Shown here in pieces: positions 1 through 5,995 of a DNA stretch of 5,995 nt (the first letter of the stretch is position 1; every line of letters begins with the position of its first letter). Under the pieces are notes generated by a model, which had not been told where the DNA came from, made no database searches, and saw only the letters and a program-made list of their open reading frames with translations. The translations under genes and the position numbers were made by a program. The DNA is from Candidatus Methanophagales archaeon ANME-1-THS (lineage in GTDB: Archaea; Halobacteriota; Syntropharchaeia; Alkanophagales; Methanospirareceae). The stretch covers positions 1-5,995 of the forward strand of contig RXIE01000019.1 in NCBI GenBank assembly GCA_004212135.1, given 5' to 3'.

Positions 1-93
1 CGGTGGAGGAGCCTGGGCTTCATGGAGATTGGGTTTATTCCGTTCTACTACAAGAATGGCGAGGGCGCGATCATGATGAGGAAGGTCTTATAA
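1..93 (+). CDS. RimI-like GNAT N-acetyltransferase, C-terminal fragment (5' end outside window)
   Basis: Frame 1 is open from the first base and ends at TAA 91-93, giving 30 residues. They include RSLGFMEIGFIPFYYKNGEG and end in AIMMRKVL. This is the usual C-terminal pattern of RimI-type acetyltransferases: a 'LGF' turn, a short strand, then 'YY.(D/N)GE.A..M.K.L'. Members of this family transfer acetyl from acetyl-CoA to protein N-termini; archaeal homologues act broadly as N-terminal acetyltransferases. The acetyl-CoA-binding motif and the start are off the window, so substrate and length cannot be judged. The gene converges on the barrel gene on the opposite strand, with a 107-bp gap. The GNAT assignment is fairly secure; RimI rather than another GNAT is an inference from the tail alone. 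Confidence 0.75.
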   Translation, partial: RWRSLGFMEIGFIPFYYKNGEGAIMMRKVL

Positions 94-200
94 CAAACTT
101 TCTTTAGATATCTAGAACGATATGTCTTTGAGCAGAAACGGGACGCGTTTCGCTCCCTGTGCACTGAGTGGGGCACTTTAGCTTGTGTTAGGTGTTAAGC

Positions 201-1082
201 TTAGGATATTGGACTGGTTCTCTTCATATGTTCTCGGCAGAAAGAGATCGTCTCTGGGACCTGATTCTTATGATGAACTTCAGGATTTATGAGAATCGTT
301 TGCGGAAGCGTTCTCATCCAGTCAAACACTGTAAGCCATGGAATTTTGTTTCCGAGTGATGGTGTTCGGTGCTCTGCGTGAATATGCAGTGCTTTAATTG
401 ACTCTCTTGGTACAACTTGCAGTTCTTCTATGAATCGATGTTGCGTGGATGTGAAGAGTTGCTGAATGTCCAGCACTATTCCGACGTTTTTCGTGGTATC
501 ATGGCCTTCTCGTCTAAGTGCGCTCCAGAAGGCTCGTAGATCTGCGCCGGTTGAGATGAATTGACCTGTCCTGTTTTCGAGAAGGATGGTCGGTTTATAT
601 GAGAACGAATTTTGAAATCCCTCAAGGATTGCGTAACAGCCATTCACAATATCCCGATGTGAATTGCGCCTGTCTCCCGGATGAATTTCAACTGCAGTGG
701 CTGGGGTACCAAAGTGATTACAGATGTCCACAATCATCGTAACGAGATTCTCTACCCACTTCGGGTTGTGCCAGCTTAGTTGAGACTGATGTCTGAGTCC
801 GTAGCTATCAGTTCGTGTAAGCGAGGGTTCAGTATGGAGGATGTACTTGGCTTGATAGTCCGGGGCGTTTTTCTCGTAGAGTGCATTGATGGCGTTACGG
901 TCAAGGAAGGCTCCAAGATCAAGGCAGGTCAAAGCGACTTCTGTTTTGTTCTTAATGAAGTCAGCTGGAATTTCAACATGTGTGCATCCGTTTTCCTTTG
1001 CGAGCATTAATCGTTCCGAAAGACTGCCTCTACCCTTCCGATTCAGTTCCGAGACGTTCGGATATACAAATGATTGATGCAT
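201..1082 (-). CDS. Xylose isomerase/AP endonuclease IV-like TIM-barrel protein, function unknown
   Basis: This 293-residue protein shows the ordered strand-end motifs of the AP endonuclease 2/xylose isomerase-like barrel superfamily: VEIPADF (E37), YILHTEP (H83), VEIHPGD (E132, H134), ILLENRTGQ (E169), GIVLDIQQLF (D205), ALHIHAEH (H233, H235) and INPEVHH (E268). Compared with E. coli endonuclease IV (Nfo), H83, H134, E169, D205, H233 or H235, and E268 could stand for H69, H109, E145, D179, H216 and E261. The His three residues after D179 is a Gln here (Q208), and no D-x-H pair like D229/H231 is visible near GNKIPW. A complete three-zinc AP endonuclease site is therefore unlikely. It may be a sugar isomerase/epimerase-like enzyme or a divergent nuclease. 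The ATG at 1082 is chosen because an in-frame stop lies four codons upstream. No clear Shine-Dalgarno is seen. It lies 197 bp downstream of sepS on the same strand, so read-through transcription is possible. There is no signal peptide or membrane segment, so it is probably cytoplasmic. The fold is fairly sure; the reaction is not. Confidence 0.8.
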   Translation of the reverse strand: MHQSFVYPNVSELNRKGRGSLSERLMLAKENGCTHVEIPADFIKNKTEVALTCLDLGAFLDRNAINALYEKNAPDYQAKYILHTEPSLTRTDSYGLRHQSQLSWHNPKWVENLVTMIVDICNHFGTPATAVEIHPGDRRNSHRDIVNGCYAILEGFQNSFSYKPTILLENRTGQFISTGADLRAFWSALRREGHDTTKNVGIVLDIQQLFTSTQHRFIEELQVVPRESIKALHIHAEHRTPSLGNKIPWLTVFDWMRTLPQTILINPEVHHKNQVPETISFCREHMKRTSPIS

Positions 1083-1279
1083 GAGTCTTTCTTATGTTGG
1101 TTCAACGATTGAAACCATCGGTTATTGTAGCCATCTCTTGGATTGGTTTAATAGAGGACCGGCATTAGTGTTAATCATATTGCAGAGTTATCACTGTATA
1201 ATAGAAGGTATAGAGAAATTAAAGAGTTGCACAAACGAGTGATAGTGCTAATACAAGTTACAAGTTTCACAACGGTTAC
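1083..1279. other. Intergenic region between sepS and the TIM-barrel gene
   Basis: This AT-rich gap of 197 bp contains no coding frame I can support and no tRNA-like cloverleaf. On the minus strand, just past the sepS stop, there is a pyrimidine-rich T-containing stretch (about 1197-1224) that could help archaeal transcription termination. Closer to the barrel gene, an imperfect hairpin (1099-1116, seven pairs with one bulged A and a CGAT loop) sits 17 nt before its start codon. A weak AT element near 1146-1154 could be a minus-strand TATA box. None of these is strong, so it is undecided whether the barrel gene has its own promoter. Confidence 0.4.
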
Positions 1280-2890
1280 CTATGCAACTTTCTTCCCCAC
1301 CACCGTAATGAACACCGGCCCACGGATATCTATCTTCTTCTTCTTTGAGGTGATGTACCGCATCGCCACCTCGTCAAGCTTTATATTGATGTCCGCGCCG
1401 CTCCTCACTATCTTTACCTTTACTTCACACTCGTTTTGGTCAATTTCACCGGTTTCGGCTGCTTCTTCGAGCTTCGAAGCAGCCAGAGCGGCAAACGCAT
1501 CTAAGAACCGCATGTTTGTTAGCACACCCTCTTCAAACACCTTTTTCCATTCCTCTTTCCTCGGTATGCCCAGGATCGAGCCCTCAAATACCACGAGTTC
1601 GTTCAGATACGCAGGCCCGCATAGACGGGTATTTTCCTCGGGCTCGATCACCCGCACCTCAACAGCTCTGCCGAAGAGGGGACCTCGATAGGCGAGGAAC
1701 TCGCAGGGTGATTTCTCATTCCCTTTCTCCTCGCATACGCGCACTATTTCTTTTGCGATCTGCTCACCCTCGGGCGTGCTCGGCGTCTGTTCTATGCTGA
1801 TCAGCTCCGCCAGTTCGATATCACTCAATTCCCAGGGTGCATAAAATTGAGGGAAGCTTAACGCTCGCACATCGTTCGCCTCGTGTAATATCATCGCTAA
1901 TCGCTCCACGCCCAAGCCCAGGTTCATGACGGGGTAGGGAATATCATACGGTGCTAAGGCGGTTGGAGAATAGATGCCGAACGTCGCTAATTCCACCCAA
2001 CCAAGTCGGGGATGGTGGCAGAAAACCTCAGTTTGCGTCTCCGGCATGTAATATTTCGACCGCTTCTCGTCCTTCTTGAATCTTATCTTCCTGAAGCCGA
2101 ATTGCGACAGGAGCCCGGTTGCGATATCCTTGCCATCATCTATGCTCGCCTCGCCTCCTTCGTTACAAACGACACATGATGCGGAATGATACGCACGGAG
2201 CCGGATTTCATCCTCCCGCTGCTCTCGCCTGAAACATCGATCCACCGAGAACAATTTGATCGGCAATGGCTTTTTAGCCCAGATCTCAGCAAGGGTCAGG
2301 AACCAGCCGGAGGTCATGTGACTTCGAAGGGTGGCACTGGAGGGTAGGGGAGCAAGGCTTTTCAACTCCGGGAAGACGGTATCAAGCACCTTTGTTACCG
2401 CCATATCCTCTACATGGATACTCTTTGCCATCGCGTAAACAAGATCATCGCCGCCCAATTCGCCCTTTTTATACTGGTGCAAGGTATTCTTGAGCGCTTC
2501 GATCTCCTCGTTCGATAAGTCTTTACCCAGGTACGAGTTCATCTTCTGGATTCGTTCCTCCGAGATGCCGATGTCCGGGCGCGGCAGCCCTGCAAGATAA
2601 TAACAGCGGTCGAGGACCGCAAGTGCTTCTTTTCCAAATTGCTTCTTCACATCCTCATCTTCTATGATGAGCGGATTCATAACTTCCTCAAAGCCGAGCC
2701 GCAGATACGCCTCTCTCAACTTCTGGATGGTTTCAAAGACGGGATGCGGCTTTCCAGAGCTCAGCATGCGCAACGAGCGTGGATATCTGCCAGTAAGTCT
2801 CCGCTCACCGAGGTACTTTACTCCCTGGTACCATGTCGCTTCAAAATCTCTGCTCAGCTCCTCCCGGATCTGCCTGGGATCAAATTTCAT
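1280..2890 (-). CDS. sepS: O-phosphoseryl-tRNA(Cys) synthetase (SepRS)
   Basis: SepRS is a class II aminoacyl-tRNA synthetase that charges tRNA(Cys) with O-phosphoserine; SepCysS then converts the product to Cys-tRNA(Cys). The 536 residues match the family's usual length of about 535-540, and the N-terminus MKFDPRQI is family-like. Motif 2 is RCFRREQREDEIR (218-230) and motif 3 is GLGVERLAMIL (325-335). The phosphoserine pocket is visible as HMTSG (191-195) and YHSASC (234-239). T193, S236 and S238 fit, at one constant offset of 5, the Thr188, Ser231 and Ser233 that I recall for the Archaeoglobus enzyme. Residues from about 340 onward form the C-terminal part that in this family recognises the tRNA(Cys) anticodon. 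The ATG at 2890 is supported by GGGGGAG eight nucleotides upstream and by the family N-terminus; the stop is TAG. It is transcribed divergently from the membrane-protein gene. The partner gene pscS is not in this window. No truncation or frameshift is seen. Confidence 0.97.
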   Translation of the reverse strand: MKFDPRQIREELSRDFEATWYQGVKYLGERRLTGRYPRSLRMLSSGKPHPVFETIQKLREAYLRLGFEEVMNPLIIEDEDVKKQFGKEALAVLDRCYYLAGLPRPDIGISEERIQKMNSYLGKDLSNEEIEALKNTLHQYKKGELGGDDLVYAMAKSIHVEDMAVTKVLDTVFPELKSLAPLPSSATLRSHMTSGWFLTLAEIWAKKPLPIKLFSVDRCFRREQREDEIRLRAYHSASCVVCNEGGEASIDDGKDIATGLLSQFGFRKIRFKKDEKRSKYYMPETQTEVFCHHPRLGWVELATFGIYSPTALAPYDIPYPVMNLGLGVERLAMILHEANDVRALSFPQFYAPWELSDIELAELISIEQTPSTPEGEQIAKEIVRVCEEKGNEKSPCEFLAYRGPLFGRAVEVRVIEPEENTRLCGPAYLNELVVFEGSILGIPRKEEWKKVFEEGVLTNMRFLDAFAALAASKLEEAAETGEIDQNECEVKVKIVRSGADINIKLDEVAMRYITSKKKKIDIRGPVFITVVGKKVA

Positions 2891-2898
2891 GGCTTATG

Positions 2899-2905
2899 CT
2901 CCCCC
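2899..2905 (-). promoter_or_regulatory. Ribosome binding site of sepS
   Basis: On the minus strand GGGGGAG ends eight nucleotides before the ATG at 2890, and its GGAG part can pair with the archaeal anti-Shine-Dalgarno sequence. A second purine-rich AAGGAG lies at 2911-2916 but is too far from the start. The site supports the chosen sepS start. Confidence 0.6.
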
Positions 2906-2938
2906 TTCTCCTCCTTCACTCCTTAATCTCTTCATTCC

Positions 2939-2948
2939 TTTATAAATA
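2939..2948. promoter_or_regulatory. Palindromic TATA element shared by divergent genes
   Basis: TTTATAAATA is a good archaeal TATA box, and its core TTTATAAA (2939-2946) is a perfect palindrome, so TBP could bind in either direction. With the usual distance of about 26-27 bp, rightward transcription would begin near 2970, right at the ATG of the membrane-protein gene, giving a leaderless or nearly leaderless mRNA. Leftward transcription would begin near 2916, giving sepS a leader of about 26 nt that contains its Shine-Dalgarno. No clear purine-rich BRE flanks it on either side, so the preferred direction cannot be read from sequence. Start sites are inferred. Confidence 0.6.
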
Positions 2949-2970
2949 GGGAAGTACGTAACGAAGGTAT

Positions 2971-3522
2971 ATGCGCACCAGTTTTGCTCTCGTTTGGTAT
3001 GCTCATCTCGTTTTACGGGGTGCATGCCCGCCAACACAACTAATAAACACGGTTATTTCACTCTTTCCGCCAACCATTCAAGTAATTCTGACGGCGATGA
3101 CTCCTATTCTCGAACTTCGTGGCTCTATCCCCCTCGCACTCATGACGCACCGAATGGATGCGATTCAAGCTTATATGCTCTCAATAATCGGGAATATGCT
3201 ACCTGTACTACCGCTCCTGCTCTTTCTTGAGCCTGTTTCAAACTGGCTGCGAAGATATCGCATCTTTGATAAGTTCTTTACCTGGCTCTTTGCGAGAACA
3301 CGCCGTTACAACGAGAGAATAGAGAAATACGGCGCCTTGGGACTTGCAACATTTGTAGCGATTCCACTTCCCACTACGGGGGCGTGGGCAGCATGTGCGA
3401 TCGCATTCGTCTTTGGCATACGCACGCGCTACGCGTTTCCGGCTATTCTTGCCGGTGTATTGATTGCGGGAGTCATCGTAACGCTCACGTGCATGGGTGT
3501 TTTAGCGATCAGGATATGCTGA
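2971..3522 (+). CDS. Small membrane protein of the 'small multi-drug export' family (COG2426/PF06695), DedA/VTT-related
   Basis: The 183-residue, very hydrophobic protein carries the two hallmark motifs of this family: PILELRGSIPLAL (residues 45-57) and AIPLPTTGAWAACAIAFVFG (130-149). Predicted hydrophobic stretches are about 24-57 (probably including a re-entrant segment), 66-90, 122-150 and 155-181. A basic, polar loop (about 93-120) separates the two halves. The name 'multi-drug export' is historical. The family has been linked by structure prediction to the DedA/TMEM41B/VMP1 superfamily, whose re-entrant loops suggest lipid or small-molecule movement; the substrate here is unknown. ATG 2971 is chosen because a stop lies three codons upstream and the only later Met (residue 43, at 3097) would remove the first conserved segment. 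The TATA box at 2939-2948 places the transcript start at or next to this ATG. A GAAGG just before the ATG is too close for an ideal Shine-Dalgarno. Confidence 0.85.
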   Translation: MRTSFALVWYAHLVLRGACPPTQLINTVISLFPPTIQVILTAMTPILELRGSIPLALMTHRMDAIQAYMLSIIGNMLPVLPLLLFLEPVSNWLRRYRIFDKFFTWLFARTRRYNERIEKYGALGLATFVAIPLPTTGAWAACAIAFVFGIRTRYAFPAILAGVLIAGVIVTLTCMGVLAIRIC

Positions 3523-3564
3523 ACGGGTACGAACGGGATCAAAGCGATCGAATTAAATTAGCAT

Positions 3565-3588
3565 CTGGTGGAGGATTTCCTCAGCCAG
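3565..3588. terminator. Imperfect hairpin between convergent genes, possible bidirectional terminator
   Basis: CTGG and CCAG flank GAGGA-TT-TCCTC, making a stem of up to eleven positions with one G-A mismatch and one G-T wobble. It lies in the 80-bp gap between the membrane-protein gene stop (3522) and the rad50 stop (3603), so either transcript could fold it. Neither strand has a strong T-run after the stem, which archaeal termination usually uses, so a role in termination or 3'-end protection is only possible. Confidence 0.3.
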
Positions 3589-3602
3589 TAGACTTATATG
3601 CG

Positions 3603-5995
3603 CTATGCGCCTATCCTCACCGAACTCACGCCCTCCTCATCCTCAGTCACACGCAGCACATACTCCAGATAATCCTTCATCTCCTCAATGTGCGTGATTA
3701 ACAGGATCTGCCTGAACTTCTTCGAGAGTTCATTCAAGGCGAGGATGATATTCCGCTTCCGAAAGGCGTCCTGAGAGCCGAAGATCTCATCGAGGATGAT
3801 AAAATTCGTCTGGATCGCACTTCGTTCGGCAACCACCGCGGAGATCGCAAGTCGGAGGCAGAGATTTGCCAGGTCCTCCTCGCCGCCCGAGAACCGGTTG
3901 AGCTCATAGGATCTCCCGTCATCATAAACAAAAATATCATAGTTCTCGTCCAGCTCCAACGCGCTGTATTTACCCTCCGTTAACCGTCTCAGCATCTCAG
4001 ATGCATAATCAGAAAGCATCGGGCGAATCCGGCCGACCATATAGACCTTGAAGTCGTTCATGAGCTTCTCCAGCACGCTCAGATACCGTATCTCAGTCTC
4101 TTCTCTCTCCTTATCCTCCAGTAACCGTTTCTGCTCCCCCATCTCTTCTAAGATACGTTCGATATCCCGGCATACGTTCTCGAGCTCATTCTTCTTCTCG
4201 AGTAGCTTGAGCTTCGATTCGTTCAATTCCTCCTTTTTCCGTTCGTATATCGCCCTCTTCTCCTCATAGTCACGTTTATCAAATCCCAATGCCTCGATCT
4301 GCCGTTGCAGAACGGTTATCGCCTCCGCGGTCTTCTGTTCCAATTCGCGTACCATCTGGAGATTATCGACCACCTCCTCAATCCTGCTCGTCTCTGCTCG
4401 TAACCCCAGTATTTCCCGGTAGACCACTTCAAGATCCTTTATAGCCAAAATAATAGTTTTATACGCATTATCATCAAATTCAACCGCTTCGAGTGGTTTT
4501 AAATCAGCTTTGAGCAACTCCAGTTCCTTCTGCCAGCGCTCCAGCTCACGCTCTTCATGCTTTATCTTCACTTCTAATTCCTTCTTTCTGCTCAATCTCT
4601 TCTCAAGCTCGCTTACCTTCAAGCTGACTTCTTTATATCTGGTTTCATCAAATTTCACCGCCTCTAAAGGTTCTAAATCCCTCAGTATCACCTCTAATTC
4701 TTCTCTCCATCCTCTCAATTCCCGTTCTTCGTGTTCTAGCTCTATATCCAATGCCCGTCTCCGAACCACCCGCGTATCCAGCTCCTTCGCCTGCTGCATG
4801 AGCAGTTCCTCATCACGTGTCATCGCTGCAAGTTCCTCTTTCTTTCGCCGGTATTCAGTAATATTCGCCGCAAGGCTTTTTGATTTGGTTTGTATCTCCT
4901 CATCGAGCTTCTGGAGGAGCGCTTCATAGTGTATTCCTAATTTCCGTTCACAGGTCGGGCATTCGCCCTCAGGACCCAGATCCGCGATCTTCTGCCTCTT
5001 CTCCTTATTCTCTTCTATCTCCTTCTTATGCTGGACCACCACTGCCTTCAAAGCACCGAGCGATGCATGTATACGCTCCTTCTCTGTCCGCAGCACATCG
5101 ATCTTTTTCTTTACCACGTCTACCCGCTCCTCTATGCCCTCAAATTCTTTTTTCGCTGCTTTCAATCCCCTTGCTTTCTCTTCCCGGTCTCTGATCTCGG
5201 GCATTATTCGTTCTTTTCTTCTCACCAACTCTTCCTTCTGCTGATATCGCTCTTTTAACACCTCCATCTCTCCCTTGCTTCGCATCTGGGATTCATAATC
5301 AGTTTCTATACCCTCAAATTCGCTACCCTGCTGCTTCAACGTGCCTATAGTCTCTTCACGCATCTCGAGCTCGAGCGAGGTCTTCTTTGCGCGGTTCACC
5401 AATTCGAGCTTTCTCTGATACTTTTCTCGGATCGCATCGAGTTCCTCTTTCTTCTCCCGCACCCGGAAATAGTCTGCCTCCTTATCCGAAATCTCTTCCA
5501 GCTTCTTTTTCTTGATACGTAACTCAGTGAGCTCCTTATCTTTCTCTTCCCTCCGCTTCTTCACGTTCTCCAGGTCGCTTCTCCGCTCGCTCAGCGCAGT
5601 GCTCAATGCTATGTAGTGCTCATAGGTGCTCGTCGCACGGTCAAGATCTCCTTTCGAGTCCGTCACCTGCTGCTCTTTGATCTTTGTAGCGGCTTCTAGT
5701 TCGTTTATTCGCGGTAAAAGCGCTTTTTTCGCGTTATTCGCCTCTTCGTGCTTGCTCTTCAGCACGTCTATCTTCATTCTGCCTTCTTTATCCACCGTTG
5801 CTGCTTTGATACCCTCTATTCGCTTCTCTTTCCCACGTTTATCCTCTCTTATCGCCTGTATACCCCGCTCTATCCGTTCTATGCCGAGCATGCGAAGCAC
5901 AAGCTTCTTACGATCCGCGGCTTTCATTGCGGAGAGCGCATTTAACTCTTTCTGGCGCGCGAAGACGGACGTGAAGAGACTATAGGCACGTTGAA
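3603..5995 (-). CDS. rad50: Rad50 DNA double-strand break repair ATPase (5' part outside window)
   Basis: Rad50 pairs with the Mre11 nuclease to tether and process DNA ends. The frame is open through the right edge. Upstream of the first in-window Met (5927) the codons still read Rad50-like sequence, SLFTSVFARQKELNALSA, whose Q (5952-5954) fits the Q-loop glutamine. The gene therefore starts beyond 5995, and Walker A is off-window. Numbering from Met 5927: a long charged coiled coil (about 15-310), zinc hook CPTC at 323-326 (4950-4961), a returning coil (about 335-615), then the C-terminal ATPase lobe. That lobe has signature SGGEE (680-684), Walker B FIILDE (709-714), D-loop GSQD (717-720) and switch His in LLITH (742-746). 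The catalytic C-terminal motifs look intact. About 796 residues are visible; with roughly 110-140 missing, the total fits archaeal Rad50 size. Each coil arm carries a tandem 58-residue duplication. mre11 commonly lies directly upstream in archaea, which would be off the right edge. SbcC is the bacterial counterpart; Rad50 is preferred because of the archaeal context. Confidence 0.93.
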   Translation of the reverse strand, partial: QRAYSLFTSVFARQKELNALSAMKAADRKKLVLRMLGIERIERGIQAIREDKRGKEKRIEGIKAATVDKEGRMKIDVLKSKHEEANNAKKALLPRINELEAATKIKEQQVTDSKGDLDRATSTYEHYIALSTALSERRSDLENVKKRREEKDKELTELRIKKKKLEEISDKEADYFRVREKKEELDAIREKYQRKLELVNRAKKTSLELEMREETIGTLKQQGSEFEGIETDYESQMRSKGEMEVLKERYQQKEELVRRKERIMPEIRDREEKARGLKAAKKEFEGIEERVDVVKKKIDVLRTEKERIHASLGALKAVVVQHKKEIEENKEKRQKIADLGPEGECPTCERKLGIHYEALLQKLDEEIQTKSKSLAANITEYRRKKEELAAMTRDEELLMQQAKELDTRVVRRRALDIELEHEERELRGWREELEVILRDLEPLEAVKFDETRYKEVSLKVSELEKRLSRKKELEVKIKHEERELERWQKELELLKADLKPLEAVEFDDNAYKTIILAIKDLEVVYREILGLRAETSRIEEVVDNLQMVRELEQKTAEAITVLQRQIEALGFDKRDYEEKRAIYERKKEELNESKLKLLEKKNELENVCRDIERILEEMGEQKRLLEDKEREETEIRYLSVLEKLMNDFKVYMVGRIRPMLSDYASEMLRRLTEGKYSALELDENYDIFVYDDGRSYELNRFSGGEEDLANLCLRLAISAVVAERSAIQTNFIILDEIFGSQDAFRKRNIILALNELSKKFRQILLITHIEEMKDYLEYVLRVTEDEEGVSSVRIGA
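4413..4760 (-). repeat. Two tandem 174-bp units (58 residues each) in the Rad50 returning coil
   Basis: Residues 390-447 and 448-505 (numbered from Met 5927) align without gaps at 25 of 58 identical positions by my count. The shared core is HEEREL, W, EELE/KELE, DL.PLEAV.FD and YK. A weaker third echo of the F-D-x-x-x-Y motif occurs at residues 549-554. The copies are diverged at DNA level, so this is an old protein-level duplication and not a recent DNA repeat. Confidence 0.8.
5130..5477 (-). repeat. Two tandem 174-bp units (58 residues each) in the Rad50 outgoing coil
   Basis: Residues 151-208 and 209-266 (numbered from Met 5927) align without gaps at 24 of 58 identical positions by my count. 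Each copy starts with a D-Y pair, contains Y-Q-x-K..EL or close variants, then R-E-E and L-K, and ends with EFEGIE. The unit length equals that of the duplication on the other arm, but the sequence is different. Confidence 0.7.

Noticed and set aside
105..114. Perfect 10-bp palindrome TAGATATCTA after the RimI-like gene
   Set aside because: Short and AT-rich, with no flanking symmetry or T-run; likely chance.
780..1077. Plus-strand open frames opposite the start of the TIM-barrel gene
   Set aside because: Shadow frames; the minus-strand protein has ordered family motifs and these have none.
1253..1266. Tandem 7-bp repeat ACAAGTT twice, past the sepS stop
   Set aside because: Two short copies only, with no further units or known role.
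1227..1800. Plus-strand open frames of 154 and 94 codons opposite the sepS 3' half
   Set aside because: Low-complexity Ser/Phe-rich translations lying antisense to a confidently identified SepRS.
3097..3522. Alternative start of the membrane protein at Met 43
   Set aside because: It would remove the hydrophobic segment before PILELRG that family members carry, and it does not fit the TATA position.
3521..3537. GAACGGG repeated at a 10-bp interval at the end of the membrane-protein gene
   Set aside because: Too short and only two copies; expected by chance at this scale.
2639..3701. Plus-strand frames across the sepS 5' end and alternative frames over the membrane-protein gene
   Set aside because: They overlap well-supported genes in other frames and show no membrane or domain pattern.
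3734..3940. 68-codon minus-strand frame inside rad50
   Set aside because: It overlaps, in another frame, the region encoding the Rad50 signature and Walker B motifs, which must be translated in the rad50 frame.
4048..5985. Several plus-strand open frames rich in Ser, Leu and Phe opposite rad50
   Set aside because: They are the antisense of Glu/Lys-rich coiled-coil codons (GAG and AAG read as CTC and CTT), have no recognisable motif, and the minus-strand Rad50 frame is certain.

Overview
The window looks like euryarchaeal DNA from a methanogen-related lineage (methanogens, ANME archaea, Archaeoglobi or relatives). The main evidence is a full-length O-phosphoseryl-tRNA synthetase (SepRS), an enzyme known mostly from methanogens and close relatives. 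An archaeal-type TATA element and a Rad50 with a CxxC zinc hook agree with this. I cannot name the genus. No rRNA, tRNA, CRISPR array, insertion sequence or other mobile element was seen.

Layout from left to right. (1) Positions 1-93 (+) hold the last 30 codons of a RimI-like GNAT acetyltransferase. (2) Positions 201-1082 (-) encode a 293-residue protein of the xylose isomerase/AP endonuclease IV TIM-barrel superfamily, with a partly kept metal site and no function I can name. (3) Positions 1280-2890 (-) encode SepRS, which starts the tRNA-dependent cysteine pathway. (4) Positions 2891-2970 are a compact divergent promoter region with a palindromic TATA element that could serve both sepS and the next gene. 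(5) Positions 2971-3522 (+) encode a small membrane protein of the 'small multi-drug export' family, related to the DedA/VTT superfamily. (6) An 80-bp convergent gap with an imperfect hairpin follows. (7) Position 3603 to the right edge (-) is a large Rad50-type ATPase. Its reading frame stays open to the last base, so the N-terminal Walker A region, and probably mre11, lie beyond the window.

The genes do not form one pathway. The set looks like chromosomal housekeeping genes (protein acetylation, tRNA charging, DNA break repair, a membrane protein) plus one uncharacterised barrel enzyme that may be co-transcribed with sepS.

The most interesting structure is inside Rad50. The coiled-coil arm before the zinc hook holds two tandem copies of a 58-residue unit, and the arm after the hook holds two tandem copies of a different 58-residue unit. 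The two pairs lie at nearly the same distance from the hook. In an antiparallel hairpin they would face each other, which suggests matched lengthening of both arms.
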